Below, piece by piece: positions 34,630-42,154 of a stretch of DNA of 64,000 nucleotides. The position numbers and the translations under genes are program-made. Within the stretch, counting starts at the first letter, position 1; every line of letters starts with the position of its first letter. The notes below the pieces were generated by a model. The model worked only from the letters and a program-made list of their open reading frames with translations. It was not told where the DNA came from and did no database searches. Location of the stretch: NCBI GenBank assembly GCA_963765875.1, contig CAVXYK010000006.1, forward strand, positions 186,001-250,000. Direction: 5' to 3'. This DNA comes from JAWKOK01 sp963765875 (GTDB lineage: Bacteria > Chloroflexota > Anaerolineae > Caldilineales > Caldilineaceae).

Positions 34630-34654
34630 AATGATTTGAAAGCAATGGCTGACC

Positions 34655-34993
34655 ATGATTCCATCCATCAGTGAAATCAACCGACTGCACGCCCGGCTCT
34701 GTTCAGGCATCTCCGACCCGATCCGCATTACGATTCTCTACGCCCTGGCCGAAGCACCGCGCAACGTCACTCAGCTGACCGAGATGCTGAGGTTGCCACA
34801 GTCGACGGTCTCCCGTCATTTGGCGGTGCTGCGCCAGACCGGACTGGTTGTATCAGAGCGTGATGGACGCCGGGTTGACTACCAGTTGACAGATGACCGC
34901 GTGATCGAAGCGCTAGACCTTCTGCGCAGCGTGTTGGAAGACCGCGTAAACAAAGAGGCCGATCTGCTCAACGATCCCCCTTCAACGCAATAA
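34655..34993 (+). CDS. ArsR-family HTH transcriptional regulator
   Basis: The protein has 112 residues. The winged-helix fold is clear: LCSGISDPIRITILYALAEAPRNVTQLTEMLRLPQSTVSRHLAVLRQTGLVVSERDGRRVDYQLTDDRVIEAL. It has only one cysteine (about residue 16, before SDPIRI), so a classic metal site or the two-Cys persulfide switch of BigR/SqrR is incomplete, though an intersubunit disulfide would be possible. It directly precedes the cytochrome/YeeE cluster, which makes it the likely regulator of that cluster and of itself through the palindrome in its promoter. Confidence 0.88.
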   Translation: MIPSISEINRLHARLCSGISDPIRITILYALAEAPRNVTQLTEMLRLPQSTVSRHLAVLRQTGLVVSERDGRRVDYQLTDDRVIEALDLLRSVLEDRVNKEADLLNDPPSTQ

Positions 34994-35191
34994 GGCCGCT
35001 GCAAGAAATTGAATCCCTGTTTGATGATGCTTGCGCAGCGGCTTGCAGGCCGTCAAATAGGGATTTGATTTCTTTGAACGGCCTAATACGGTAGGCTCAA
35101 GGTGAGTCTGCCTTTTTTTGACATTTGATTGTGTTTTTTGTAACAAATGAAAGTTTCGACGAAACGTAGGAAGGTTCTGAAAGAGTGCACC

Positions 35192-36673
35192 ATGCGTAAC
35201 TCCCGGATTTCCTGGGTGCTCGGCGCAATTGTCACACTGCTGGTGATTGCGATTCCTGTCTTCATCTTTCTTCCCAAACCGGCGGCATCCGTTGACGATC
35301 CCTGGGTCAATATGCCCCAACATCCTGAACATACCGACCACACCGGTCTCTACCGCGATGCACTTGAGACCGGCCACGATGTCACCCAGGCATGCCTGAA
35401 CTGTCATCCTGACTCAGCGCAAGAGATCATGGGCACGTCGCATTGGACCTGGGAGAGCGGTCCCTATGAGATGGCGGGCCATGACGAGCCCGTCTATGGC
35501 GGCAAGGCCAATCTGATCAACAACTTCTGCATCGGCATCAACGGCAACGAGCCGCCTTGCACCGCCTGCCATATCGGCTACGGCTGGGAGGACGACTCCT
35601 TCGACTTCACGGAGGAAACGAACGTCGACTGTCTGGCCTGCCATGACAATTCAGGCAGCTACATCAAGGCCAACGCCGGATATCCGGCGGAGAGCGTCGA
35701 TCTGCTGGCTGCGGCCGAAAGCGTGGGCAACCCGACGCGCGACAACTGTGGCAGCTGCCACTTCCGGGGCGGCGGCGGCGATGCGGTCAAGCATGGCGAC
35801 CTGGACAACTCGCTTCTGCATCCCAGCGACGAGTTGGACGTGCACATGGGCAAATACGACTTCACCTGCACCGACTGTCACCGCACCGAGCACCACGACA
35901 TCTCCGGCAAATCGATCACGGTGAGTATGGACGACGAGAATCAGGTCTATTGCACCGATTGCCACGCCGACGAGCCCCACAACGATGAACGCCTCAACGA
36001 CCACACCGCGGCCGTGGCCTGCCAAACGTGCCACATCCCCGAGTTCGCGCGCAAGGAGGCCACCAAGACCGAGTGGTACTGGTCACAGGCCGGCCAGGAT
36101 CTGCCAGAAAACCCCCATGATTATCTGAAAATCAAGGGGAAATTCGTCTACGAGAAGGACGTAGTCCCAACCTATACCTGGTACTCGGGCACGGCCGACC
36201 GCTACATTCTGGGCGACGAGATCGACCCGAGCGAGCCGACAATCATGAACATGCCTCACGGCAGTTACGAGGAAGGCGATGCTCAGATCTTCCCCTTCAA
36301 GGTCCACGAGGCCGACCAGATCTACGATACCCAAAACAACTACCTCCTCCAGCCCAAGACTGTGGGCGAAGGCGGCTACTGGACCGAGTTCGACTGGGAC
36401 CAGGCGGCACAGCTCGGTTCCGACATCGTGGGCATGGAGTATTCGGGCGAGTACGATTTCGCGCCGACCGAGATGTATTGGCCGACGACACATATGGTGG
36501 CCCCGGCCAAGGATGCAATTCAGTGCGACGCCTGCCACACAAAGGACGGCTCGCCCGGACGCCTCGACTGGGAACAGCTCGGCTATGACGGCGATCCCAT
36601 GTTCTACGGCGGCCGCGAGCAGGACCCTGACTTCCAGCAGACCAGCATGAACATGAATGGTGGGGAGCGGTAG
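35192..36673 (+). CDS. Octaheme c-type cytochrome, tetrathionate reductase (OTR) family
   Basis: The protein has 493 residues from ATG 35192. An N-terminal helix (ISWVLGAIVTLLVIAIPVFIFL) is a signal or anchor. Eight CxxCH haem sites are counted: CLNCH, CTACH, CLACH, CGSCH, CTDCH, CTDCH, CQTCH and CDACH. The opening block DVTQACLNCHPDSAQEIMGTSHWTWES and FCIGINGNEPPCTACHIGYGW are the hallmark of the OTR family, whose Shewanella member reduces tetrathionate, nitrite and hydroxylamine in vitro at a Lys-ligated haem. The physiological substrate here is unknown; the sulfur-transport neighbours favour a sulfur oxyanion. It lies 2 bases before the heptaheme-cytochrome b gene, so they should be cotranscribed and probably interact. 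Confidence 0.9.
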   Translation: MRNSRISWVLGAIVTLLVIAIPVFIFLPKPAASVDDPWVNMPQHPEHTDHTGLYRDALETGHDVTQACLNCHPDSAQEIMGTSHWTWESGPYEMAGHDEPVYGGKANLINNFCIGINGNEPPCTACHIGYGWEDDSFDFTEETNVDCLACHDNSGSYIKANAGYPAESVDLLAAAESVGNPTRDNCGSCHFRGGGGDAVKHGDLDNSLLHPSDELDVHMGKYDFTCTDCHRTEHHDISGKSITVSMDDENQVYCTDCHADEPHNDERLNDHTAAVACQTCHIPEFARKEATKTEWYWSQAGQDLPENPHDYLKIKGKFVYEKDVVPTYTWYSGTADRYILGDEIDPSEPTIMNMPHGSYEEGDAQIFPFKVHEADQIYDTQNNYLLQPKTVGEGGYWTEFDWDQAAQLGSDIVGMEYSGEYDFAPTEMYWPTTHMVAPAKDAIQCDACHTKDGSPGRLDWEQLGYDGDPMFYGGREQDPDFQQTSMNMNGGER

Positions 36674-36675
36674 CC

Positions 36676-39519
36676 ATGAAAGAAGGATTTCTTGAGGCGA
36701 CGGCCAAAGCGAACCACAGAGGTACGGAGGGAGCACAGAGTGCACAGAGGAAAAGCTGGAAGGATGCTTTTTCTGCGTTCATCCGGCTTCGTCGGTGGCC
36801 GCCAGTGGTTTCAATTGCACAAGGGCAGAAGCTGACTCTGGGGCCGATGATCGCAGTCGTGGCGCTGCTACTGATGACCGGCGTCGCCGCTGCGCAGACG
36901 TCGCCGCTGCACCCAACCTTTCCCTTGCTGGATGAGAACGGCGCCAACGTCCTCGACTCGGGACAACCCGTCTCCACGATGGAGACGTGCGGTACGTGCC
37001 ATGACACCGGATTCATCGCCGACCACAGCTTCCACACTTCTGTCGGCCTGGAAAACTTCGCTGCACCGGGTGCGTTGGAAGGTAGCCGCCCATGGGAGAT
37101 GAGCCCCGGCCTCTTCGGTGGCTGGGATCCGTTGACCTACCGCACATTGTCGCCGGCGACCGACGAGATCATAGACCTGGGCACACCCGATTGGATCAAG
37201 GTCTTCGGCGAGCGCCATGTGGGTGGCGGGCCGGCGATGTTCAGTCGCTCGGGTGACCCGCTGGCCGATCTGCAGGTGCAGGCAGGCGATCCGGAGACGC
37301 ATAGCGTCGATCCCGTGACCGGCGAGTTAACGCCTTGGGACTGGGCAGCGTCCGGCGGCGTCGAGATGAACTGCTTCCACTGCCACATACCCGACCCCAA
37401 CAATGAGGCACGCATCGAGACGCTGCAAGCCGGCGAGTTTGCATGGGCCAACACAGCCACGCTACTGGGCACGGGCATTGTTGAGCAGCCGGCCGACGGC
37501 TGGCGTTGGAACGAGGACGCCTTCCAGGAGAACGGCGAGCTAGCGGCCGATTTTGTCACGCTCCAAGGGCCGACGCCGCAGAACTGCGGCGCGTGCCATG
37601 GCACAGTACATGAGTCTGCCGATCCGCTGGTGCCTGCCGACATGACCGCCGGTGACCAGCACACCCAGCGCACGGGCCAGATTTTCTCGGGCCAGCGTCT
37701 CAAGGATTCCGGACTCAACTTGGCCGGAAAGGACGAGCTTGCCCGCTCATGGGATATTCATGCCGAGCGCAATGTTCAGTGTTCGGACTGCCATTTCTCT
37801 GTCAACAACCCCATCTACTACCAGGAACCGGCCGAGTCCCGGCCCGAGCATCTGGATTTCGACCCGCGCCGCATGGACTTCGGCGACTACCTGACACGGC
37901 CCGACCACAACTTCGCCCGAGGCCAGGCCGCACAGTCAGCCGTCGCCCCCATCTACAGAGATGCCATGCGCCGCTGCGAGTCTTGCCACAACAGGGAGAC
38001 GACCCACGATTGGCTGCCCTACACCGACCTTCACATGGAGACGCTGAGCTGCGAAAGCTGCCACATTCCGCAGATCTATGCACCGGCCATCCAACAGGCC
38101 GACTGGACAGTCATCACACCCGAGGGCGGTCCCAACGTGACCTATCGTGGCGTCGACGGCCCGGTTGACGATGTACGCTCTCTGATCACCGGCTACCAGC
38201 CGGCGCTGATTTCGCGGACCGATGTGGACGGCCAGTCACAGCTGACGCCCGCCAATCTGATCACGACTCACTACTGGATCCACAGCGATCCGGAGCGCCC
38301 GGTACGCATCGAAGAGCTGAAGGCTGCGTATTTGGAGGACGGTTCCTATCGCCCTGAAATCCTGGCAGCGTTTGACGGCAACAACGATGGCGAATTGGAT
38401 GTCGATGAGCTGCGCTTGGACAAAGAGGCCAAGGTTGGACTCATAGCGTCACGTCTGGTTGCCCTGGGCCTTTCGAATCCACGGATTCGCGGTGACATCG
38501 ATTCGTATGCCATCAATCACGACGTAGTGACCGGCGAGAACGCCATCCGCGACTGCGCCACATGCCACAACGAAGATTCGAAGATCGGTCGCCCATTCAC
38601 GCTGGCTTCGTATTTGCCGGGCAACGTTAGGCCAGCCTTCCTTGTAGACGATTCTGCGCTCAACGACGATCTGTCAACAGATGGCGACGGTGTACTCCAC
38701 TTCAGCTTGAACACGGCTGCCATGGGACTCTACATCCCAGGGCATGACCGTGTCGACTGGGTGGGGACCATCGGCCTGCTGATGTTGCTGGGCACGATCG
38801 GCGTGGTCGTCATCCATGGCGGCCTGCGCATCGTGCAGGATGCACGTCGTGGCAAAGATCCACACCAGGCACCCCACACGCAGACGGTCTACATGTATAG
38901 CATGTACGAGCGGGCCTGGCACTGGCTCCAGGCCATCACGATCATGCTTCTCATGGCCACCGGCATTGTGATCCACAGGCCGGATACCCTCGGGGGCATC
39001 GACTTCGGTCTTGCGGTACCGCTGCACAATGTTCTGGCTTTCATTCTGGTCGCAAACGCGGTCTTCTCGGTCTTCTACCACTTTGCCAGCGGGGAGATTC
39101 GCCAGTACCTGCCGGAGCCACGAGGCTACTTCAGTCAGATGATGACCCAAGCTGACTACTATGCACGCGGCATCTTCAGCGATGCGCCCCATCCATTCGA
39201 AAAGACGCCACAGCAAAAGCTCAACCCACTGCAACAGGCCACCTACTTCGGTATTTTGAACGTACTCCTACCGCTCCAAATCTTCACTGGCATCTTCATG
39301 TGGGGTGCACAACGCTGGCCCGAGATCGTGGCCAGAATGGGGGGTCTTCCCTGGCTGGCGCCTTTCCACACGTTGATTGCGTGGATGTTCGCCGCCTTCC
39401 TGGTTGCCCACATCTATCTGACCACCACTGGTCACACGCCCACGGCCAACCTCAAAGCCATGACGATTGGCTGGGACGAGGTTGAAGTGGGCGATGGTAG
39501 AACGGCGTCCGGTGATTGA
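36676..39519 (+). CDS. Heptaheme cytochrome c-cytochrome b561 fusion
   Basis: The protein has 947 residues from ATG 36676, with GGGGAG upstream. A membrane-targeting segment lies at about residues 56-73 (LGPMIAVVALLLMTGVAAAQ). Seven CxxCH sites follow (CGTCH, CFHCH, CGACH, CSDCH, CESCH, CESCH, CATCH) in the outer domain. An EF-hand-like loop, DGNNDGELDVDE, sits near residue 568. The C-terminal 250 residues form a cytochrome b561/formate-dehydrogenase-gamma-like quinol domain (ERAWHWLQAITIMLLMATGIVIH, PLHNVLAFILVANAVFSVFYHFASG, PFHTLIAWMFAAFLVAHIYL) with helix His ligands. It can be read as a one-chain quinol dehydrogenase passing electrons to the octaheme protein. Residues 12-38 come from a dispersed repeat, so a start at ATG 36847 is possible. 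Confidence 0.88.
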   Translation: MKEGFLEATAKANHRGTEGAQSAQRKSWKDAFSAFIRLRRWPPVVSIAQGQKLTLGPMIAVVALLLMTGVAAAQTSPLHPTFPLLDENGANVLDSGQPVSTMETCGTCHDTGFIADHSFHTSVGLENFAAPGALEGSRPWEMSPGLFGGWDPLTYRTLSPATDEIIDLGTPDWIKVFGERHVGGGPAMFSRSGDPLADLQVQAGDPETHSVDPVTGELTPWDWAASGGVEMNCFHCHIPDPNNEARIETLQAGEFAWANTATLLGTGIVEQPADGWRWNEDAFQENGELAADFVTLQGPTPQNCGACHGTVHESADPLVPADMTAGDQHTQRTGQIFSGQRLKDSGLNLAGKDELARSWDIHAERNVQCSDCHFSVNNPIYYQEPAESRPEHLDFDPRRMDFGDYLTRPDHNFARGQAAQSAVAPIYRDAMRRCESCHNRETTHDWLPYTDLHMETLSCESCHIPQIYAPAIQQADWTVITPEGGPNVTYRGVDGPVDDVRSLITGYQPALISRTDVDGQSQLTPANLITTHYWIHSDPERPVRIEELKAAYLEDGSYRPEILAAFDGNNDGELDVDELRLDKEAKVGLIASRLVALGLSNPRIRGDIDSYAINHDVVTGENAIRDCATCHNEDSKIGRPFTLASYLPGNVRPAFLVDDSALNDDLSTDGDGVLHFSLNTAAMGLYIPGHDRVDWVGTIGLLMLLGTIGVVVIHGGLRIVQDARRGKDPHQAPHTQTVYMYSMYERAWHWLQAITIMLLMATGIVIHRPDTLGGIDFGLAVPLHNVLAFILVANAVFSVFYHFASGEIRQYLPEPRGYFSQMMTQADYYARGIFSDAPHPFEKTPQQKLNPLQQATYFGILNVLLPLQIFTGIFMWGAQRWPEIVARMGGLPWLAPFHTLIAWMFAAFLVAHIYLTTTGHTPTANLKAMTIGWDEVEVGDGRTASGD
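36713..36784. repeat. Dispersed CACAGAGG-type repeat inside the cytochrome reading frame
   Basis: ACCACAGAGGTACGGAGGGA, GCACAGAGTGCACAGAGGAA and AAGCTGGAAGGATGCTTTTT match the 33697-33775 repeat word for word in large part. Here the repeat lies after the ATG and ribosome site and is read in frame without a stop. Confidence 0.6.
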
Positions 39520-39573
39520 TCGAAGGCCCAAGACGGATTGGCAGCCTCGGCTGAAGCCGGCTGCTAACGGCGA

Positions 39574-39680
39574 GAAGTCGCCTTAGCGACTTCACCTGGC
39601 GACCCCATATTTGGCAAGACGGGCTTGAACCAGCGCCTGAGGGCGCTTCTAGCTGTTAGCTGTGGGTTTCCAACCCACAG
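39574..39680. repeat. Intergenic hairpins before the first YeeE/YedE gene
   Basis: GAAGTCGC (39574-39581) pairs with 39586-39593, and CTGTGGGTT (39660-39668) pairs with AACCCACAG (39672-39680). The second hairpin lies 14 bases before the start codon and borders its weak ribosome site, so it might affect translation. The surrounding words look like another dispersed repeat phrase. Confidence 0.45.
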
Positions 39681-39693
39681 AAGGGAAACACCA

Positions 39694-40254
39694 ATGACCA
39701 CCATGGCTCCATCAGACAAAACAGTGGACGCAGGCGGCAAGTCAGCGCCCAAACCATTTGCCAACCCCTACGTGGGCGGCGTGCTCCTTGGCCTCGTCCT
39801 CTTCTCCGCCTTCTACTTGACGGGCAATGGCCTCGGGGCGTCCGGTGGCCTCAACCGCATAATCATCGGCCTTGTCGATGTGGCGGCGCCGTTGCATGTG
39901 GACCGGGTTGCCTATCTAGTCAACTACGCGGGCGGCGACAAGAACGCGCTGGATCATTGGATCGTGTTGATGACCGTCGGCATTTTCCTGGGCGGCTTGC
40001 TCTCGGGCTGGTTCGGCAATCGTCTGCGAATCGAGACGATCAAGGGGCCGCGCATCAGCGTACATCAGCGCTGGCTCTTCGCCTTCGGCGGCGGCATCAT
40101 CACCGGTTTCGGCGCACGCCTGGCCCGCGGCTGCACGTCAGGACAGGGCCTCTCCGGCGCAGCCACGCTCTCGGTCGGCAGTTGGGCCTTTCTGATGGCC
40201 TTCTTCGCCGGTGGCTATATGCTGGCCTATTTCCTGCGCCGACTTTGGACATAA
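39694..40254 (+). CDS. YeeE/YedE family sulfur-transport protein, first half
   Basis: The protein has 186 residues from ATG 39694. About four membrane segments include NPYVGGVLLGLVLFSAFYLTGNGLGASG, HWIVLMTVGIFLGGLLSGWFGNRL and the family signature GARLARGCTSGQGLSGAATLSVGSWAFLMAFFAGGYMLAYFL, with the conserved Cys that relays thiosulfate in TsuA. In many bacteria the transporter is split in two genes (PmpA/PmpB type), and this protein with the next gene makes such a pair. It lies in the cluster with the octaheme cytochrome, suggesting uptake of a sulfur compound made or consumed outside. Confidence 0.88.
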   Translation: MTTMAPSDKTVDAGGKSAPKPFANPYVGGVLLGLVLFSAFYLTGNGLGASGGLNRIIIGLVDVAAPLHVDRVAYLVNYAGGDKNALDHWIVLMTVGIFLGGLLSGWFGNRLRIETIKGPRISVHQRWLFAFGGGIITGFGARLARGCTSGQGLSGAATLSVGSWAFLMAFFAGGYMLAYFLRRLWT

Positions 40255-40261
40255 CTAAGAA

Positions 40262-40330
40262 GGATGGGACACGGATGACACAGACTAGACAGATCATCAC
40301 TGATTTTCCAAAGATATCCGTGTCCCTTCC
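40262..40330. repeat. 15-bp near-perfect inverted repeat between the two YeeE/YedE genes
   Basis: GGATGGGACACGGAT at 40262-40276 matches the inverted ATCCGTGTCCCTTCC at 40316-40330 with one mismatch, around a 39-base loop. The GGGACACGGATGACAC phrase looks like another dispersed repeat. Confidence 0.5.
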
Positions 40331-40371
40331 AAATCGCATACCAAGACTGAATTGCAACTTTGGAGGCCATC

Positions 40372-41601
40372 ATGGCGCCTTTTCCATTAGCTGATTTCAT
40401 CGGCAAAAACGGCACGTACATCATCTATCTGCTCGTCGGCATGGGCTTTGGCGTAGCGCTAGAGATGTCGGGCTTTGCCATCTCGACCAAGCTGACCGGC
40501 CAATTCTATTTCAAGGACCAAACCGTCTTCAAGGTCATGTTCACTGGCGTTGTCGTTGCCATGGTGCTAACCTTCGGCGCAGTCGGGCTGGGCTTGCTCG
40601 ACTTCAACCGTGTCTGGGTGCCGCCGACCTATCTCTGGCCCGGCATGTTGGGCGGCCTGATGATCGGCATCGGCTTCATCATCGGCGGCTTCTGCCCAGG
40701 CACGTCCATCGTCGGCATGGCCACCGGAAAGCTCGACGCATTCTTCTTCATTGGCGGCGTGCTCACCGGCATTGTCATCTTCGGCGAAACCTTCACCTAC
40801 TTCGATCACTTTTTCAACTCGGGCTACATGGGCCGCCTCACTATCCCGGAATGGCTTGGGTTGCCGGTCAGCGTGGTCGTCTTTGGCGTGACCGTCATGG
40901 CCGTTCTGTTGATCTGGGGAGCGGAACATCTTGAGCGAGCGTTCCGCAGTGACGATGAAAACAAGCAGGCAGGGACGCCCTCCAAGTGGCGCTTCGTCTG
41001 GGCCGGTGCGCTGATCGCTGCCGCCTTTGGCGTCTTTCTGCTGGGTCAACCCAGCGATGATGACCTGTGGCAGCGCGTTGCCGACGAGAAGGAGCAGGCG
41101 CTTGAAGATCGGCTGGTCCAGATCCACCCGGCTGAGCTGCGCCATCTCTACTACGATCCACTGGTCAACCTGGTCATGCTCGATGTACGCGGTGAATCGG
41201 ACTACAATGTCTTTCACATCCGTGACAGTGAACGCATCGACCCGGAGCAAATTGTAGAAATCACACCGGATCTGCAAGCGTCGCCCCAGGGCACGGTCAT
41301 CGTGTTGATGGGCAACGATGAAACCAGCGCGACCGCGGCCTGGAAATCACTGGTTGCCCGTGATGTGCGCAACATTTACATTCTAGAAGGCGGCATCAAC
41401 AATTGGTTGGCGGTCTACGGAGAGGGCGAGTACGAGCAGATTGCCTCTTCCGATGACGAAGCGCTGCGCTATGTCTTCGCCGCGGCGCTGGGCGATCAGG
41501 ATGAGATAGCCACGCCTCACCAACATGACGACGGCATCGAGTACGAATCCAAGGTCATCATGGAGAAGAAAGCGCCAACAGGTGGCGGCGGGTGTGGTTA
41601 G
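40372..41601 (+). CDS. YeeE/YedE second half fused to a rhodanese domain without catalytic Cys and a Cys-tipped Gly tail
   Basis: The protein has 409 residues from ATG 40372, with GGAGG at 40362-40366. The first 240 residues have six or so helices with the YeeE signature GGFCPGTSIVGMATGKLDAFFFIGG. A single helix (WAGALIAAAFGVFLLG) leads to a rhodanese-like domain, VMLDVRGESDYNVFHIRDSERI...VRNIYILEGGINNWLAVYG. The active-site loop reads IVLMGNDETSATAAWKSL, with no Cys where rhodaneses carry the persulfide. The chain ends EKKAPTGGGGCG, a flexible tail with a penultimate Cys, similar in form to the GGCGG carrier tail of SoxY. Sulfur import and hand-off is the likely role; the tail as carrier is inference. 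Confidence 0.87.
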   Translation: MAPFPLADFIGKNGTYIIYLLVGMGFGVALEMSGFAISTKLTGQFYFKDQTVFKVMFTGVVVAMVLTFGAVGLGLLDFNRVWVPPTYLWPGMLGGLMIGIGFIIGGFCPGTSIVGMATGKLDAFFFIGGVLTGIVIFGETFTYFDHFFNSGYMGRLTIPEWLGLPVSVVVFGVTVMAVLLIWGAEHLERAFRSDDENKQAGTPSKWRFVWAGALIAAAFGVFLLGQPSDDDLWQRVADEKEQALEDRLVQIHPAELRHLYYDPLVNLVMLDVRGESDYNVFHIRDSERIDPEQIVEITPDLQASPQGTVIVLMGNDETSATAAWKSLVARDVRNIYILEGGINNWLAVYGEGEYEQIASSDDEALRYVFAAALGDQDEIATPHQHDDGIEYESKVIMEKKAPTGGGGCG

Positions 41602-41615
41602 CTGCCGACACAAAT

Positions 41616-41655
41616 GAAACGGCCCCGGATTCGCAAACGAATCCGGGGCCGTTTC
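41616..41655. terminator. Strong bidirectional terminator after the sulfur cluster
   Basis: An 18-bp perfect stem (GAAACGGCCCCGGATTCG 41616-41633), loop CAAA, pairs with 41638-41655. It separates the cluster from the convergent rpiB gene. Confidence 0.9.
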
Positions 41656-41665
41656 AATCACATGA

Positions 41666-42139
41666 TTATGACCGTTCGGCAATCACCATCTTTGCAGAGT
41701 CATATTCGAGCTGATGGAGTTTCTGGACGCGACGGCGAAACTGGGGCTGCGTGCTGAAGTCTGCTGCCAAAAAGGCGTCGATGATCTCAGCTGCAAGTTT
41801 GGTGCCGACGATCCAAGCGCCGATACAGAGCAGGTTGACGTCGTCATGTTCGACGCACTGCCGCGCGGAGTATGTGTCATGGCAGACGGCAGCCCGGATG
41901 CCCGGCGTCTTGTTGCCGGCAATGGCCGCGCCCACACCGGTACCACAGACCAGAATGCCGCGGTCGACAGCGCCTGTGCGCACCTGCTCAGTCACGCGGG
42001 CCGAGATATCGGGAAAATCGACGGGCTCTGTACTGTCGGTGCCATAGTCGGTCACCGTATGACCGCGTGCGTTTAGCAAGTCGATGACGGGGCCCTTCAT
42101 TGGAAAGCCTGCGTGGTCGCCGCCGATAGCAATGTTCAT
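41666..42139 (-). CDS. rpiB: Ribose-5-phosphate isomerase B
   Basis: This interconverts ribose-5-phosphate and ribulose-5-phosphate in the pentose-phosphate pathway. The 157-residue RpiB/LacA-family protein begins MNIAIGGDHAGFPMKGPVIDLL and has DYGTDSTEPVDFPDISARV, the anion-binding GILVCGTGVGAAIAGNKTPGIRAAVCHDTYSARQCVEHDDVNLLCIG with the catalytic Cys (CGTG), and a C-terminal helix. It is followed 15 bases earlier on the same strand by the serine hydrolase gene, so the two may be cotranscribed. Confidence 0.94.
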   Translation of the reverse strand: MNIAIGGDHAGFPMKGPVIDLLNARGHTVTDYGTDSTEPVDFPDISARVTEQVRTGAVDRGILVCGTGVGAAIAGNKTPGIRAAVCHDTYSARQCVEHDDVNLLCIGAWIVGTKLAAEIIDAFLAADFSTQPQFRRRVQKLHQLEYDSAKMVIAERS

Positions 42140-42154
42140 GGGTTCCCTTTCGAG

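Noticed and set aside
34655..34993. Naming the ArsR-type gene bigR or sqrR
   Set aside because: Only one cysteine is present, whereas the persulfide sensors use two; the sulfur context alone is not enough.
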